Shown here in pieces: positions 26,188 through 38,299 of a stretch of 64,000 nt of DNA. The translations under genes were made by a program, and so were the position numbers. Origin of the DNA: Margaritifera margaritifera (lineage: Eukaryota; Mollusca; Bivalvia; Unionida; Margaritiferidae); contig JAQPZY010000807.1 of assembly GCA_029931535.1 (NCBI GenBank), positions 310,001 to 374,000 on the forward strand, in the 5' to 3' direction. The notes under the pieces were generated by a model. That model saw only the letters and a program-made list of their open reading frames with translations. It did not search any database and had not been told where the DNA came from. Numbering within the stretch: position 1 is the first letter of the stretch; every line of letters starts with the position of its first letter.

Positions 26188-26304
26188 TATCCAATCTAAC
26201 GCTAAGTAGGTAGAAATATGTATCATATTTGCGTGCAAAATTCAAATATCTTTCGTTATGTGTGTTACAAACAAAATGTGATATTTCTTCATCCCCATAA
26301 GTGT

Positions 26305-26460
26305 ATAATAATAACAATAATATTAATAATAATAATAATAATAATAGCATCTTTTATAAACTATTTTTATAATATCATTGTCTATCATTGTCTATTATTT
26401 TTTATATTATTATTATTAGTAGTAGTAGTAGTATTAGTAGTAGTAGTAATAATAATATCT
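26305..26460. repeat. trinucleotide-rich centre of the fold-back element
   Basis: Runs of AAT/ATA, then TTA and TAG/GTA units. The frame over it (hydrophobic I/V/L runs) is a by-product. Confidence 0.9.
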
Positions 26461-26972
26461 TTATTAGTAATCATTGTAGTATTAATAAAAAAGGAATTAT
26501 AATATTAACTTTTTTTGTTCTTATTATTATACACTTATTGGAATGGTAAAATAACATATTTTGTTTGTGGTACACATAATAAAGAAATTTGAACTTCACA
26601 GGTAAGTAGCGTGCATTTTTCTAATTATTTAGTGCTAAATTGAATATTTAAAAAGATATGTCTTAGTATTAGTCTATAATGTCATATAAGTATAATAATT
26701 ATAATTAGAAAGAATGACTCTCTAGTCCGTTATGAAGCTTTATATTGCAGTTAAACAGTCTGTCGTAATAACACCCGTTATCGCGGACTGATCAGCGTGT
26801 TGCGGAATGATTTATTTCAGAAAAGGGTCTTGAAATTCGATTATTTTGTTAATAAATTACGACCTCCCTTGACAAACGACGAGAAAATGGTCCAAGCCGT
26901 CTTTTTATCATGATAATATGCAAATGGATGGAAATAACAGACATTTACACCTGTCAGCAAACTGATCAGCGT

Positions 26973-27500
26973 TGTATCACGAACCTTTTCAAAGTGGCAT
27001 ACATGTACAAACGTACCAATTCAGTCATCTTTTATGTCATTCAACACCATTAAATGATACTTATAGCATTATTATATTGTGTTCTACGATGATTTGCTTT
27101 CATGATCCCAGTTTCAAGTGTGTGTTTCTGGGCTCCCAATTTCAGGTGTGAGAAGTTATCACATAATCAACGACATCCGGGTCCCCAGTTTCCAGGGTTA
27201 CTGTCAAACGTTTTGTGGAATTATTATCTTATTAAGTACAAATAGTATCTTTAAAGTAAAGTTTTTGTCTTCTTTCAAAAGGCCAGTTTTTGTTATATTT
27301 GACAGTATTTTGCGGATACCACAATCAGATACATGGGACCTCAGTTACAGGGAATTTTGTCAAAGACCCCACTTTGACTTTAAAACCGCGCGTGTGTGTG
27401 TGTGTGTGTGTCTTTGTGTGTTGTATAAACCGCGTTCCTCAAACAGTCCAAGATATATTTGTTTGCACATCCGTATACAGATTCCTAATTGAATTCACAT
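26973..27500. other. unassigned DNA with (GT)n
   Basis: (GT)n at 27391-27410. Three loosely similar pieces (CCAGTTTCAAGTGTG, CCAATTTCAGGTGTG, CCCAGTTTCCAGGGTTACTG) hint at a decayed tandem repeat. No gene recognised. Confidence 0.45.
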
Positions 27501-27519
27501 TTTAAAAAAAAAAAAAACA

Positions 27520-29800
27520 TTCTGTCTCACAGAGTGGAAGGCCATATATACATTATGTGCTCAACTGTCTCGGAACGCTTGCAGGGTTTTTGTTCTTGTC
27601 GAGGTTCAACCTTCAGGAGGTATGCATTAGTCGGCTATGTGTGTCCTATCCGCGCTCGGCCCAACACCACCTCGTCTCTGCGATTTGTTCCATATGAGGA
27701 ATGCAACTCTCCAATGATGGGTTTGATTTTATTAAGTTTGTATGTGGAGCTTTCGTTCCACATATTCGCTTAAGTGTATAAAATATGCAGAATTATATAC
27801 TATTTGAAGTTAGAATATGGAATCTTCCACTCAGAATCAGGTGACTGCTGGGAACGTTCGCTGCTTTTTCTGCGCTTTCGTTATCCCTAATTCCAATATG
27901 ACTATGCAGCCAAAGAGACAAAATACTTTTTCCAAAAAGTATGATAAAATCATATTTTTGTAAGATTTGGGATGTTAACTCGGTTGCCATTTTTCAGATT
28001 TTGCAAGTCTTTCAGTTTGGAAAGGAATCCGAAATCATGATAACCTTTTGTAGAGGTTTACATGTAGTATAAAAGATTTGAGTATGACCATAATTTCTGC
28101 GTTAAAAATGGAAGCTTTATTCGGTAATAAGCTCTGGATGGTACATGGGGTATTGCAATAGGAGACAGAACCTTGTAGCCATGTGATGAATCATCTGTAT
28201 ACATGGAGGTATGGGCACAATTAGGGTCTGAGTTCGTTGAATTTACACTAAAAACGAGAGGACTGGTTGGGAACTTTTTGAATTGGCAAATATCAAAATA
28301 TTAGATATAAAGATAGGTAGGCGATCCATTAAACCTAGATTGAATTGATAATTCCTTAAACCGTACTTCTGTGTGGTGTCGTAAGTTTTTTCAAGTCACA
28401 AGAGACCACTAATATATGTTTTTCCTTCATGAAAGAATCTCTAAAAAAAATGTCAAGCCTGACTAGATAATCAAATGTGCTTCTAGCACGTCTGAATCTC
28501 CATTGAAGGTCTGATAGCATATTTTTGGATTCAAGATACAAGAGGAGCCTGTGTTTTATCATTCACTCCATGGGTTTACAACTATAACATGGTAGTGATA
28601 TGGGACAGTTGTTGGAAGGGTTGGTTTGATATTTTCCATGTAAGATACTGACATTACTATGGCTTCTTGCCAATAAGGAGGAAAGTTGCCAGTTTTCTAA
28701 ATTATATTAAAAATCTTTAGTTGTGAATTAAGAGCTATATCACGTAATAGTTTCAGAATTAGATAGTGGATATCATCTAGTCCTGCAGAAGTGTTAATGG
28801 TAAATTCAAACTCTCTTTTAGTTCTCTGAGAGTGAAACGTTTGTTGCAATCTTCAGCTTTATTTCAAGGAACCTTTTCTTTTAGGGTTTAGACACGGCGG
28901 AAATTTTCAGAATAGTCCTCTTGTGGGGAGCTTTTCAAGAATTTTTTGGGCCAATTTATTTCAAATTTCTTGGTTGTGACCAACTCTTCATACAATTGTA
29001 AGAGTTGTATTTTTTCTATAAATGTTCCGTACCATATTTTATATCGAGTTTAAAGAGGAGCGATATTTCAACGTCGCGACATACATTTCGTGTTTTCCTC
29101 TTATTCTTTCTGATGGTATTGCGAACTTAACTTGGTGTATATGATATTAATCAGATTACAGCTCTTAGACAGCATTTACATTTTCAAGGATCTTTTTTTC
29201 CCTTGACCTGATGAAGTCTTTGCAAGTAATATCAAACCATAGTTTCTTAATACGTTTAGGAATCGTCGAAGTTTTTTGTACTTTGTTCTCAGCAACATCA
29301 CGGAGTATGTTTGTAAGTAAAGGGATTTGATACTCTACGTTTTCGAAAGGAGTTTCTGTCAAATTTGATTCTCAGAAGGACTGAAACATTATTAGTTTGC
29401 GTTTTTCAGTTTCCATCACTGCCGAAGTCCTTAATGTTTTGAAATATTACTCATTGGTGCTACTGATAAATGGCCACTACCTTAGAGGTCGTCACCATCT
29501 TCTGAAGAGAAGTAAATTAATAGAGATGCGTCGCAGATGGTCATATCCAAGGACGAGTATGATCCTGTAGTGTAATGCAGGTAGGTATAGAACTTTAAAA
29601 AGGCAAAGATTGCGTTTTGAAACAGTTTTTTTTCATTCCTCTCTCATTGTTATGGTTGCAATCTGAAAGTGTATTTTGGCCATTCAAAGCATGGTCACGA
29701 TCAGATTGACTGAATTGAGTGCTTGTGGTAAGATATATTGAGAAAAGTGTAAGAGTCAAATGAACACCAGTATTATATTTGTCACATAACGCAGAGGACA
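27520..29800 (-). pseudogene. Jockey/I-type LINE relic: endonuclease, truncated RT, RNase H, C-terminal zinc region
   Basis: This non-LTR retrotransposon ORF2 is read from 29800 down. Endonuclease: FSIYLTTSTQFSQSD, then NGQNTLSDCNHNNERG, then TGSYSSLDMTICDASLL and DDL.GSGHLS (normally GSDHFP). The linker at 29362-29165 contains TIPKRIKKLWFDITCKDFIR. The RT start at 28562-28330 has HRLLLYLESKNML, RRARSTFDYLVRLDIFFRDS, VVSCDLKK and YDTTQKYGL. RNase H at 28220-27800 has IYTDDSS (first Asp), a NAEIMVIL block (Glu) and LHSHIGIRDNESAEKAA. The tail near 27700-27560 has RRDEVVLGRARIGHT and SETVEHI. The RT motifs from the palm through the Y-x-D-D box are missing: only about 130 bp separate FISNILIFANS from RNase H. 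Stops and frame changes confirm it is dead. Confidence 0.83.
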
Positions 29801-32335
29801 TTTTGCTACTCAGTGACGCTGCTATGTGACTTTGCTAAGTGTTGGGCCAAAATTTGTTAAACGATTTTTATCACATGACGTCGTGCCTCTAATACAGTTA
29901 GCGTTATGCAATAAATAACTGTTTTACCTGTCAGACGTTTTTTACAGTAGCCTGTAGTTACACATCTAAATATTTTCAACACAGATGAATATGCGAAACC
30001 TATCAAAATGCTACATATATATTTTGTACAATATAATTAGGGTTTCTCACTTAATCTAGTGGTACAATCCAAGTGGTGGGATGACTTTGGCTGCCTGTGT
30101 ATCCTTCTCTAACGCAAAGGATACTTAAAAATGCTTAAGCCTTTGGGACATTAAGTCAGTGTATATGATTTGTTTTTATTTTTACATTTCTCTCTATATA
30201 CCAATCACATATGAAGGTTCAGATTACTAACGAATATTTAATATGTTGAACGCATTGCAGTCCATGGAGCACCACACAATTAAAGAATTATTTTGTAGCA
30301 ATCCATTGAGGAAAAGATAATCATGAACTATTTTTTTACAACTTATATTGATCAAAGCTAATCACCCTGTCTCTTTTTCTTATATTGTATTTTTCATCCC
30401 GAGTATCTTCCATTTGCTCTATTTGTACTATTGTCGCAACATTTACCTCTACCCATTTATGTTCCCCATTGTGTAACACAAGTAAACCGACGTGCATGTG
30501 TATTGGCCTGAGAACACAATTAATTAGTGTAATGAAACTGACTATTCGTAATGTGATTATTTATAGGCCATAAATGAGAGATATATCAAATGCAAGATTT
30601 TTCATTCCGTATTTTGTATGATGATTTACGCGTCTTTTAATAATACTGCAGTGAATGACTTTGCCTCGTGTTAAGTGGTGTCGATTTTGTACCATGTGAC
30701 TTTGTTAGCTCTATTTGCCTTTATTTGGATACCAACAAATTGTGATGTCATTTCTTCATAAATAAAAACCAGAACAATTAATATTCACAGACCCATGCAT
30801 GGAAATATTTCACCTTTTTCATAACAATCCCCTTTTTGATTGTAATGGGATTGGATTATAATGACACGTCACTTTCTTGACCTCAAAACATATTGATAGT
30901 TCCTCTTTAATAACGCATATGATTTCTCATTCAAAAGACTAACTTAGCAAATCATGTAAACCTTGACCATTTATGCGATCTTCTCAAAGTGAATGAAGCA
31001 AATTACAACTTATTTTATATAGTAGGGTATACAACACACTCAGATGACAATTGATAAATTAAGGTCACTAACAGTACCCATCGAACTGCACACTCTCTTA
31101 TTTTGAAATAATCACCACAATAATACTTCAAAATCAAAGGTAATAGCAAATTCATTTGTATACTATTCGAATTACAACGATGGTACATGTATTATGAGAA
31201 TGACGATTTATGTTTAGTTGATCACAATTCTTTCAGAAAGACCAAAGGGAAATAAGGTTCATCGGGGATTTGTTTTACTACTTCGTAAAGATTAGAGTCT
31301 GAATATACAGAACCACGAAAGTACAATCCACATGTTTTGACATTTGAATATTCAACATGGAATAAAATAGCCATTTCTATTATAATTTGGAAGGATAATT
31401 CTATCTTAAAATGTTGTTTTTTTCCTGTAGAAAATGAACATGATTTTGCACAGTTTTCCTTTCCCATACCTATTCAAAGATTCCTTTGTTTTGTATCCGG
31501 ACATTCCTCTGTCAAATTGCACACATCTGTATATAAAAAATAACGTACTAACCTACCTACCTACATGTACTTAACCACATGCGTACATACATGCAGAAAG
31601 CGAGAAAGACAGGTTGTATTCTTGTATCTGTTCGATCAAGTGTCAATTCGCATACTTCGGGTTGAGTACACACTTTAACTGCGTAATCTCATTTAGACGA
31701 CAAAATGTAAATATCTTCGATCTTATCCAACTACTCACTTCATTAACAGGAAACGATCCAAATTATCTAGTTACCTGGCTAGGGGAAGGATAATAGTAAT
31801 GGAAAAGTATATTTATAAAGACGAATTGTTCACATATAAAGCACTTGGAATAATTTTAAAACAAATCATGTAAATGTGTATCAAATATCTGACTGTCTCG
31901 AATAAAATTAAACAAATTACGATTATATATGATATATAACACCCCCAAATAACATTTGATACAATAATTGAGGACACATGCACACAACATTTTTAAATGA
32001 ATAGCTAAATAATAGTCTCAAAACTAAATGTAATGCCAGGTAAGTTTGTATACTACTAAGTCTACCGTACTTAAACCTATAGAAATACATTATTAGACGT
32101 GACAACTATTAGAAGCTAGCATTCTTTAGTAAGTGTTCGGTTGTAGTATCCAACAAATACAATTTTAATTACATGTGTATGCGTGTTTGTGTGTGTGCAT
32201 ATATATGTGTGTATATATGTGTCTGTCTGTATGTGTGTATGTGTGTGTATATATATATATATATATGTATTTTAGTTATATAAATATGTAGTTGTATATA
32301 TGACTGTTTGTCTCTACATTATAATTTTATAATTT

Positions 32336-32337
<2 letters not shown>
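29801..32337. other. unassigned AT-rich DNA
   Basis: No gene, tRNA-like sequence or tandem array was recognised. A GT/TA-rich stretch at 32170-32270 precedes the next microsatellite. Confidence 0.45.
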
Positions 32338-32382
<45 letters not shown>

Positions 32383-32522
32383 GAGAGAGAGAGAGAGCCT
32401 TGATATGTATGGTAAATTTGGAGATGTTCTTTGCTTAATTAATCCCACAATTTTTAGCTCTACTGACGAGAGAGAGACAGACAGACAGGCAGACAGACAG
32501 AACGAGAGAGAGACAGAACGAG

Positions 32523-32561
<39 letters not shown>

Positions 32562-33076
32562 AAAAGAGAGAAATATAATCTACATCAGACAGAGCGGAAA
32601 GTGCTATTCGTGGATCATACAGGAGCATGATAGTGTGAGTTAAAATTATACATGGAGAAAGAATGTTATCATAGAGGTTATATGTTATTTAGTTCGTGCT
32701 CTCCTGGGGGATATAATTATTGTATCACGAACAGCTAGTTGGGGAATTGAGAATTATCTAACCTGTATGATAATATTCTTTATCCATATATAATTTCACT
32801 TCTTATTATTACGCATTCTTGTAGGATCAAGGAATAATACTTACCGCTCTATCTGGTGCATATTTGTAACTTTCTATATTAACTTCTATACGCCTTGATT
32901 TATGTCTGAAGAAATCAGAGTGACCGTGAATTTAGATGACAGATACTTACTGGGTTGCCATGCTAGTATGTCTGCTAAGTACGAATGCCTGTATTCACCA
33001 CCAGAACCCATTATTTTGGGAGGATGGGTGCCATAACCCGCCGACTTTGGTTCAATCCTCTTTAGGGGCAGATATT

Positions 33077-33158
<82 letters not shown>
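32338..33158. repeat. palindromic composite repeat, copy 1, bounded by microsatellites
   Basis: Order: (TA)n 32339-32379, (GA)n 32381-32398, spacer with (AAAG)n 32524-32562, then left arm about 32590-32688 (SINE body on the minus strand: AGAGCGGAAAGTGCTATT, GAAAGAATGTTATCATA). Next are a 70-bp centre and a right arm about 32757-32862 (the same body on the plus strand: CTGTATGATAATATTC, CCGCTCTATCTGGTGC). Then follow a unique segment (GTGACCGTGAATTTAGATGA, TACTGGGTTGCCATGCTAG), a B-box-like GGTTCAATCCTCTTTAGGGG at about 33049, and (TA)n 33082-33158. The whole layout recurs at 42115-42815, so it has spread as a unit or by segmental duplication. Confidence 0.72.
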
Positions 33159-33162
33159 ATGT

Positions 33163-33487
33163 TAACTACAATATCAATCAGAAGTTAGGATTTCGAACCA
33201 AAAATGTAACCTATCTTCAAACATGCAAGATCTGTGACACTCAATATGTTGGCGAAACCGCTGATTTCAGAAAACGAATGAATAACCACAAGAGCCATAT
33301 TCACAACAAAATCAACACGAAACTCAACAACCGCTACAACTTGACTGGGCATTCAGTCGAGTCCTTCGAGATGCTACCGATTGATTCTAACCTGGGGTTG
33401 ACCGATATAGGACCCACACGTAAGGAACGCCACTGGATACTTCAATTGAAAACTCATGGGGAGTTCGAAATAAATGAAAATGTCTAA
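33163..33487 (+). pseudogene. GIY-YIG endonuclease domain of a Penelope-like element (partial)
   Basis: The open frame ending at 33487 carries LGFRTKNVTYLQTCKICDTQ, QYVGETADFRKRMNNHKSHI and RKERHWILQLKTHGEF. This is the C-terminal nuclease of Penelope-like retroelements, which cuts target DNA. Visible features are the CxxC pair typical of the animal versions, the YVG core of the second half-motif, the conserved Arg and the H-x-S that follow, and the ERHWI block. The frame is intact from about 33160 to a natural stop but lacks the upstream reverse transcriptase. The longer frame that starts at 32936 is extended only by translating the (TA)n array. It is a 5'-truncated copy. Confidence 0.78.
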
Positions 33488-33599
33488 CATTCCTAATCCA
33501 ATCCTATCAAAACTACATCAATTTATCAGATGTACGCAATTTTTGCGATAATATTTACCCAAGTAATTATTCCTTGACTCTTTACATGTATTATTATTC

Positions 33600-33637
<38 letters not shown>

Positions 33638-34010
33638 TGAACTCTTGCCCATTACCCCGCTATACCATGCCATTACATTTTGATGATGGCGTTGATTTTT
33701 CTCGGCGCATGGTGTCAGTCCTTTATTTCCAGCCTGGAATTAGGTCAAAACACTTTGGCCCTCTGCGTGATAGGTACGATACACACTTCTCTGAATTTTG
33801 TTACACAATTTTATTAGGCTGATGGCAGCATAATATAGATATGCAGTTTACCTGTTTTAGACCGTTTTTAAATTGTCTACTTTCTTTCTTCTATTGTTTA
33901 TAATTTGTTTATTTATTTTCCTGTCATTAAAATATGTAGAACTCAAGAATTTATCTTGGCCTTTGTGTTGTGTTTAGTGTTTGTTGTGTGGGTGTAAATT
34001 GTTTCTTCCC

Positions 34011-34042
34011 CTGACGAAGAGCTTGTTTAGCTCGAAACGTTG
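34011..34042 (+). other. hammerhead-like core motif in Penelope-like 3' region
   Basis: CTGACGA (34011-34017) fits the CUGANGA core, a GAGC/GCTC stem (34019-34022 with 34030-34033) follows, then GAAAC at 34034. Penelope-like elements are known to carry hammerhead ribozymes. One extra A before the stem, and no clear helix III with a cleavage triplet, make activity doubtful. Confidence 0.35.
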
Positions 34043-34084
34043 GGAAACTGTTTTGTATTTGCGCTGTTATCAATGTTTGTGTCA

Positions 34085-34089
34085 TTATA

Positions 34090-34132
<43 letters not shown>
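34085..34132. repeat. (TA)n microsatellite
   Basis: Bounds the Penelope-like fragment on its 3' side. Confidence 0.95.
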
Positions 34133-34136
<4 letters not shown>

Positions 34137-34139
34137 GTT

Positions 34140-36140
34140 GCAATATTTCGGCGACATCATGTTTTATATCTCTATCTCTATCTCTGTTGACAGTAGGTAT
34201 GTTTCAGGACTATGATAAATATTGAAATGCTCTTTTTTATCATTATCGTTCATGCATATTTAACAGTTCTTAGAAACAATGCGAAATATCATAACCCCAC
34301 GTGTTAACGTTGATGAGCTAGGGTTCGGCCAACTTTGAGGTTTAACCTCCTGTGGTCAAGCATGCAAGTGCGACGCATGCATATAGTCAGCTTCTTGACA
34401 GGCACACCGGCATGCTTTAAAGAATAATGGCACGCTTGCCACTTGATCAGGATCAGGCGGTCGCTGACCTTAATGAGAATCAGGCCTCGCAAGAACCTGT
34501 CCTCACCCAGAGCCAATCTGAAGACAGAGAAAGTTAGAAGGTGTTCCGATTACCAGAACCACATCACTTATGAGCCAAAACGCAGCGATGCTGATCAGAT
34601 TTTACTCAATGATACACACCAGTTAGCACACATTTTGTTAATGTCCTGTGCCAGATTTATCATCAGTTTGATAAGTGGAAGTAACTGAAAAGTGACAACA
34701 TTTCTATAAAGGAATGTGATTTTTTTAAAATTTTGTACCCGACCTGTAAGCTAAAAATTATATTTCACCAGTTTACTCAGTCTTTCTCGGTATTGCACTA
34801 GAAACGTTAATGTATTTAGTAATGCGTAAATTAGTATTGTTAGTATTATTATTTTTATGAGATGTTTTAATCCGTAAATTAATCGTTTCGCGAGATGTTG
34901 AATAGATGAGTTGTATTTCGTAGACCCAAGATACTGACATGTGATTGGTATTTATTTCGCATGTGCGTGTGGTTGTGTATGTGTGCGTGTGAAGAGAGAG
35001 GTGGTCGTAGATATTAAGAAAGAGTGAGAGACGAAATAAATAACTGCATATTTTCATCTTGTGCGCGCACGAATGTGTGTGTGTTGAGTGAAAGAGCCAG
35101 ATAAAAGACTAAATTGAGAGTGAAATAAAGATTAAAGTAATTGGATATCTTATCTTTATACACAAGTGTGTGTGTGTGCGTGTGTTTACGCATCAACATT
35201 GTGAGGTTTTAACATGTGACTTGTGTACACACCAACGTTGAGATGACCGTAGTAAATAGGTGTGTATTATTTGATTTATAAAGTAATTATTGTAAAATCT
35301 TAGAAAACTGGAAAATGCATAGTGTCAGATTTCGTCCTAATATTGCTATGTAAACATGAGGTTTTCCTCCTAATGTAGGTAATGCATACACAAGTTGACC
35401 ATTAAGACCGCTCAAAGTTGATGTGTAAACAAGTCACATGATAGGACCTCAGCGTGTTAGCATATTTGGATGGGAAAACTACCAGGCAATATCCTATGTA
35501 GTGGTAGAAATTTATGGAGATTAGATTTTGCCAGACTAGATGGAGTTAAAGATCATGTTCAACCTGAAAAGATCACAAATTGATTCATGAGCCAGTACCA
35601 CTTGTTTATATAATGCCTAAATGTATCCACGGTCCGTTTTCTAGCTAATGAGAACAGTTCAAACTAAGAGAAAATACCAATTATACAATATATTAGCATC
35701 TGAGGTTTTTGATGCCTTCTAGTTGAATACGTTTACAAGCAATCGGACAAACCAAACATTAATACATTCCATAACTATTAATGAATTATGATTGGACTAT
35801 CTGACTAATTCTTACACCATTATCAGTCATATTAATAATTAGTCAACTAAAACTCCAATCTTGAGCACTGCTTGTAGAGAATTTGTATATACAATCTTGA
35901 TTTTGTTGTTGTTGTTGTTGAAGGAAATGTACACTTTGGAGTGTTATTACGTACTGCCTCAAGTAAATAAGAATACAACAGTTTCATACCCTATTTATAA
36001 ACAAAGATCAACCTGTAGCAAGAAAGAGATTTTTGCTACTATTATGATCATTATACAAATGAGACGTGCTTTCTCATTTGTACATCTGTATCAAAAACTA
36101 ATCGGTATTGAATACTTAAAATTATTTGCCTGAATTGTGC
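34140..36140. repeat. segmental duplication block A
   Basis: Aligns over about 1.7 kb with block B (50220-52095). Shared landmarks: TCTGTTGACAGTA, CAATATCATAACCCCAC, GCATGCAAGTGCGACGCATG, GAGAATCAGGCCTCG, the GTGTGTGTG...TACACACCAACGTTGAGATG region, ATGTAAACATGAGGTTTTC and AGCATATTTGGATGGGAAAA. Its last part (35848-36020: AACTCCAATCTTG, TTGTTGTTGTTG, GGAAATGTACACTTTGGAGT) instead matches 57102-57280. No gene was recognised within it; open frames follow the repeats. Confidence 0.82.
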
Positions 36141-37400
36141 ATTCTGTACGAAAGCAAATTTCATAAAAAAATACGTGAGAGTCATTGATGCCGCATTATC
36201 AGAAATGAATCAGAATGAAGCTGCAATAAACATAACTTATTAAAAACTAATACACAGCTTGCACCATAACATGTTAGAAAATATATTGCGTGTAGAAGAT
36301 ATTATTTAAATTGTAGATATATCATGGATACATTTGAAGACAAAGTTATATACCAACATCATACATATGTAAATGTATGAACGAATGTACGGGTCAGTAT
36401 TTGCTCGATAAAAAAAAAGAAAAAAAATCAGTCCTTAAAAAGAAACAAACAATCTATGTTATATTCTCCTGAAGACGATCAAAACACACTTCCCAATGCA
36501 CATTTCTATTTTTGAAGTGTATTTTCTAAATTTCAAGTTTTTATATTGTTTTACTCACCCCGAGTAACCAGCTACATAACTGGAAGTACTTGATTGAAAG
36601 TATGAGTTATTCTCTATAAACATTGAAACCGTGAAGAGCAACTTTGACGTATAAATCAAATTAATGGAAAATTGAAAAAAACGCCTATAGTAACAGGTAT
36701 ACCTGTAATAATCAATTTTTCATCAGTTCTTACACATATCGTCGAGCATGTGATGCAGAGGAAGACATATATAAGAATATAGTGTAAATAATTCTAAACG
36801 TGGAATAGTATAACAAGGTTCACATATTTAATGTGTCTTGTATTCTTTTTTCAAATCATTATTTTAAGCAAAGTTCTCAATTTCATTCATGGTAACTAGT
36901 ACAATGGATGGTATTTAAACATTTATAGTATGGTATATTTTCAGGTAGTTATTTCTTCCTGTTGGAAAACAGTTTTATTCCAGTGGGATATAGCCTGCGT
37001 ATATATCCCTTTGCAGTTAGTTTCAGTACGGGGCTTTATTATCTTGTAGCCTACAATTCAACCTTTGTTTAGACATTGCATAACTGTATTTTTTCTCGTT
37101 TTGTTGTTTTCCGTTGTTAATATTCCCCTGCCTAATTTATGTTCATTTATTGTACATTATTAATGCAACAATATTAGAAAAGTGGCTGCTGAAGACTGGC
37201 AGGGAAACTTTATGACAGATTCCGCAATACTTGGGTCTTGATTATAGCATGTGTTCATTGTATTCCAAGTATTGTATTGCCTTTAAGTATAGAAGAGTTA
37301 GGTGCTGAGACCACAAGTTTTACATAATGATCAAGGGTCCCCTTTCTTCCACGATTACTCATTGACATCTAAGTACACGAGAGGGTACTAAGCATGTAAT
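36141..37400. other. unassigned AT-rich DNA
   Basis: No gene or repeat family recognised. Confidence 0.45.
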
Positions 37401-38000
37401 GATAAAATTACCATATAAGAGAGAGAGAGAGAGAAAATAAAGCATATCATACCGCTGAAAAAAAAAATGTTGAGAAATAAAATGGGAACAAGAATGAAGG
37501 AAAGAAGAAGAAATAATGATAAACAGAACTGAACAGTATTACCAATTCAAGTCCAGCAACGGACATACGATATAAGGTACAAATACAAATGAATAATGTT
37601 GGTGGTATAACAGATGAATAAATGCGTAAGAAGAAGGGTAGACAGAGAGATATTCTGGTCAATATTGTGGATATACTGTACATGAAATAACTGGCTAAAA
37701 AGACAATGTGCATAACTACTTTGAGCTTACATCGAAATTAGAATAAATTAAATATCAGTTCTATAAATCTACATACTGTTATCACTACTTTAACATTTGT
37801 GTTATACACCAACTCACTAAATTTGTACGTATTACCACTTGTGAGATATTTTCACTTACATATTGTTTTTTTATTTTAGGAAACTATTGATATTGAAAAA
37901 GGTAGTGAAATCCATCATCTGTACCTTGTCAGGCATATCATTTACATTTTGTTTCAGGTATAGCCAAACTTTGCTACCTTCCTCTTTCAATGTGAAATCT
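37401..38000. repeat. diverged duplicate of 47270-47640
   Basis: Shared landmarks include ATATTCTGGTCAATATTGTG / AAATTCTGATCAATATTTTG, TATCAGTTCTATAAAT / TATCAGTTCTTTAAAT, ATATTGTTTTTTTATTT / ATATTGTTTTCTTATTT, CATCATCTGTACCTTGTCAG and CTACCTTCC / CCACCTTCC. It belongs with the larger duplicated region. Confidence 0.6.
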
Positions 38001-38299
38001 ATGATTGGGTTTCAAGAATAGAAAACCAGAATGACTTAGAGAATACAGTAGACACAAGCCGAATGAAAATGGAAGGACATGGTTGATTACTTTCGTTTAC
38101 TCCGGCGTATGTGGCATTGCTATTTTAGTGTTTCGCAAAACATCATAGGCATAATTAATCACATCTTTGTAAAAGCTTATCACCTTAGTTTCAGCTACGA
38201 AGTATCGATTAAACTGCTGTCTACTTTGTTGTATGATGGATATTCAAAAACTAAGAAATGAAGCAAAACATAAAAGAACATTGCCAGGAAAAGATTTTG

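Larger units (their letters stand above)
25851..26972. mobile_element. fold-back element: inverted repeat with arms of about 330 bp
   Basis: The left arm (25851 to about 26200) matches the reverse complement of the right arm (about 26640-26972). Paired landmarks: GCTGACCAGTCTGCTGACC with CTGTCAGCAAACTGATCAGC; AAAAAGACGGTTTGGGCTAT with the complement of ATGGTCCAAGCCGTCTTTTT; GACAGACTGTTTGACGGCAA with the complement of TTGCAGTTAAACAGTCTGTC; and ATTATACATAC...ATTATAGAATAATACTA with the complement of TAGTATTAGTCTATAATGTC...GTATAATAATT. The 440-bp centre is microsatellite-rich (ATA/ATT/TAG). No transposase frame lies inside, so it is a non-autonomous fold-back or long-TIR MITE. Confidence 0.8.
33160..34085 (+). 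mobile_element. Penelope-like retroelement 3' fragment
   Basis: This is the 3' end of a Penelope-like element: the GIY-YIG endonuclease domain (33163-33487), then about 600 bp of untranslated sequence with an (ATT)n run at 33602-33637. It ends near the motif CTGACGA...GCTCGAAACGTTGGG. Both ends lie in TA repeats with an ATATGTATATA interruption (33140-33158 and 34085-34132), in keeping with insertion into an existing TA array. No reverse transcriptase part is present. Confidence 0.72.

Noticed and set aside
32936..33162. N-terminal extension of the GIY-YIG frame to 32936
   Set aside because: The added part is composite-repeat sequence and a (TA)n translation; the Penelope-like similarity starts only after the array.
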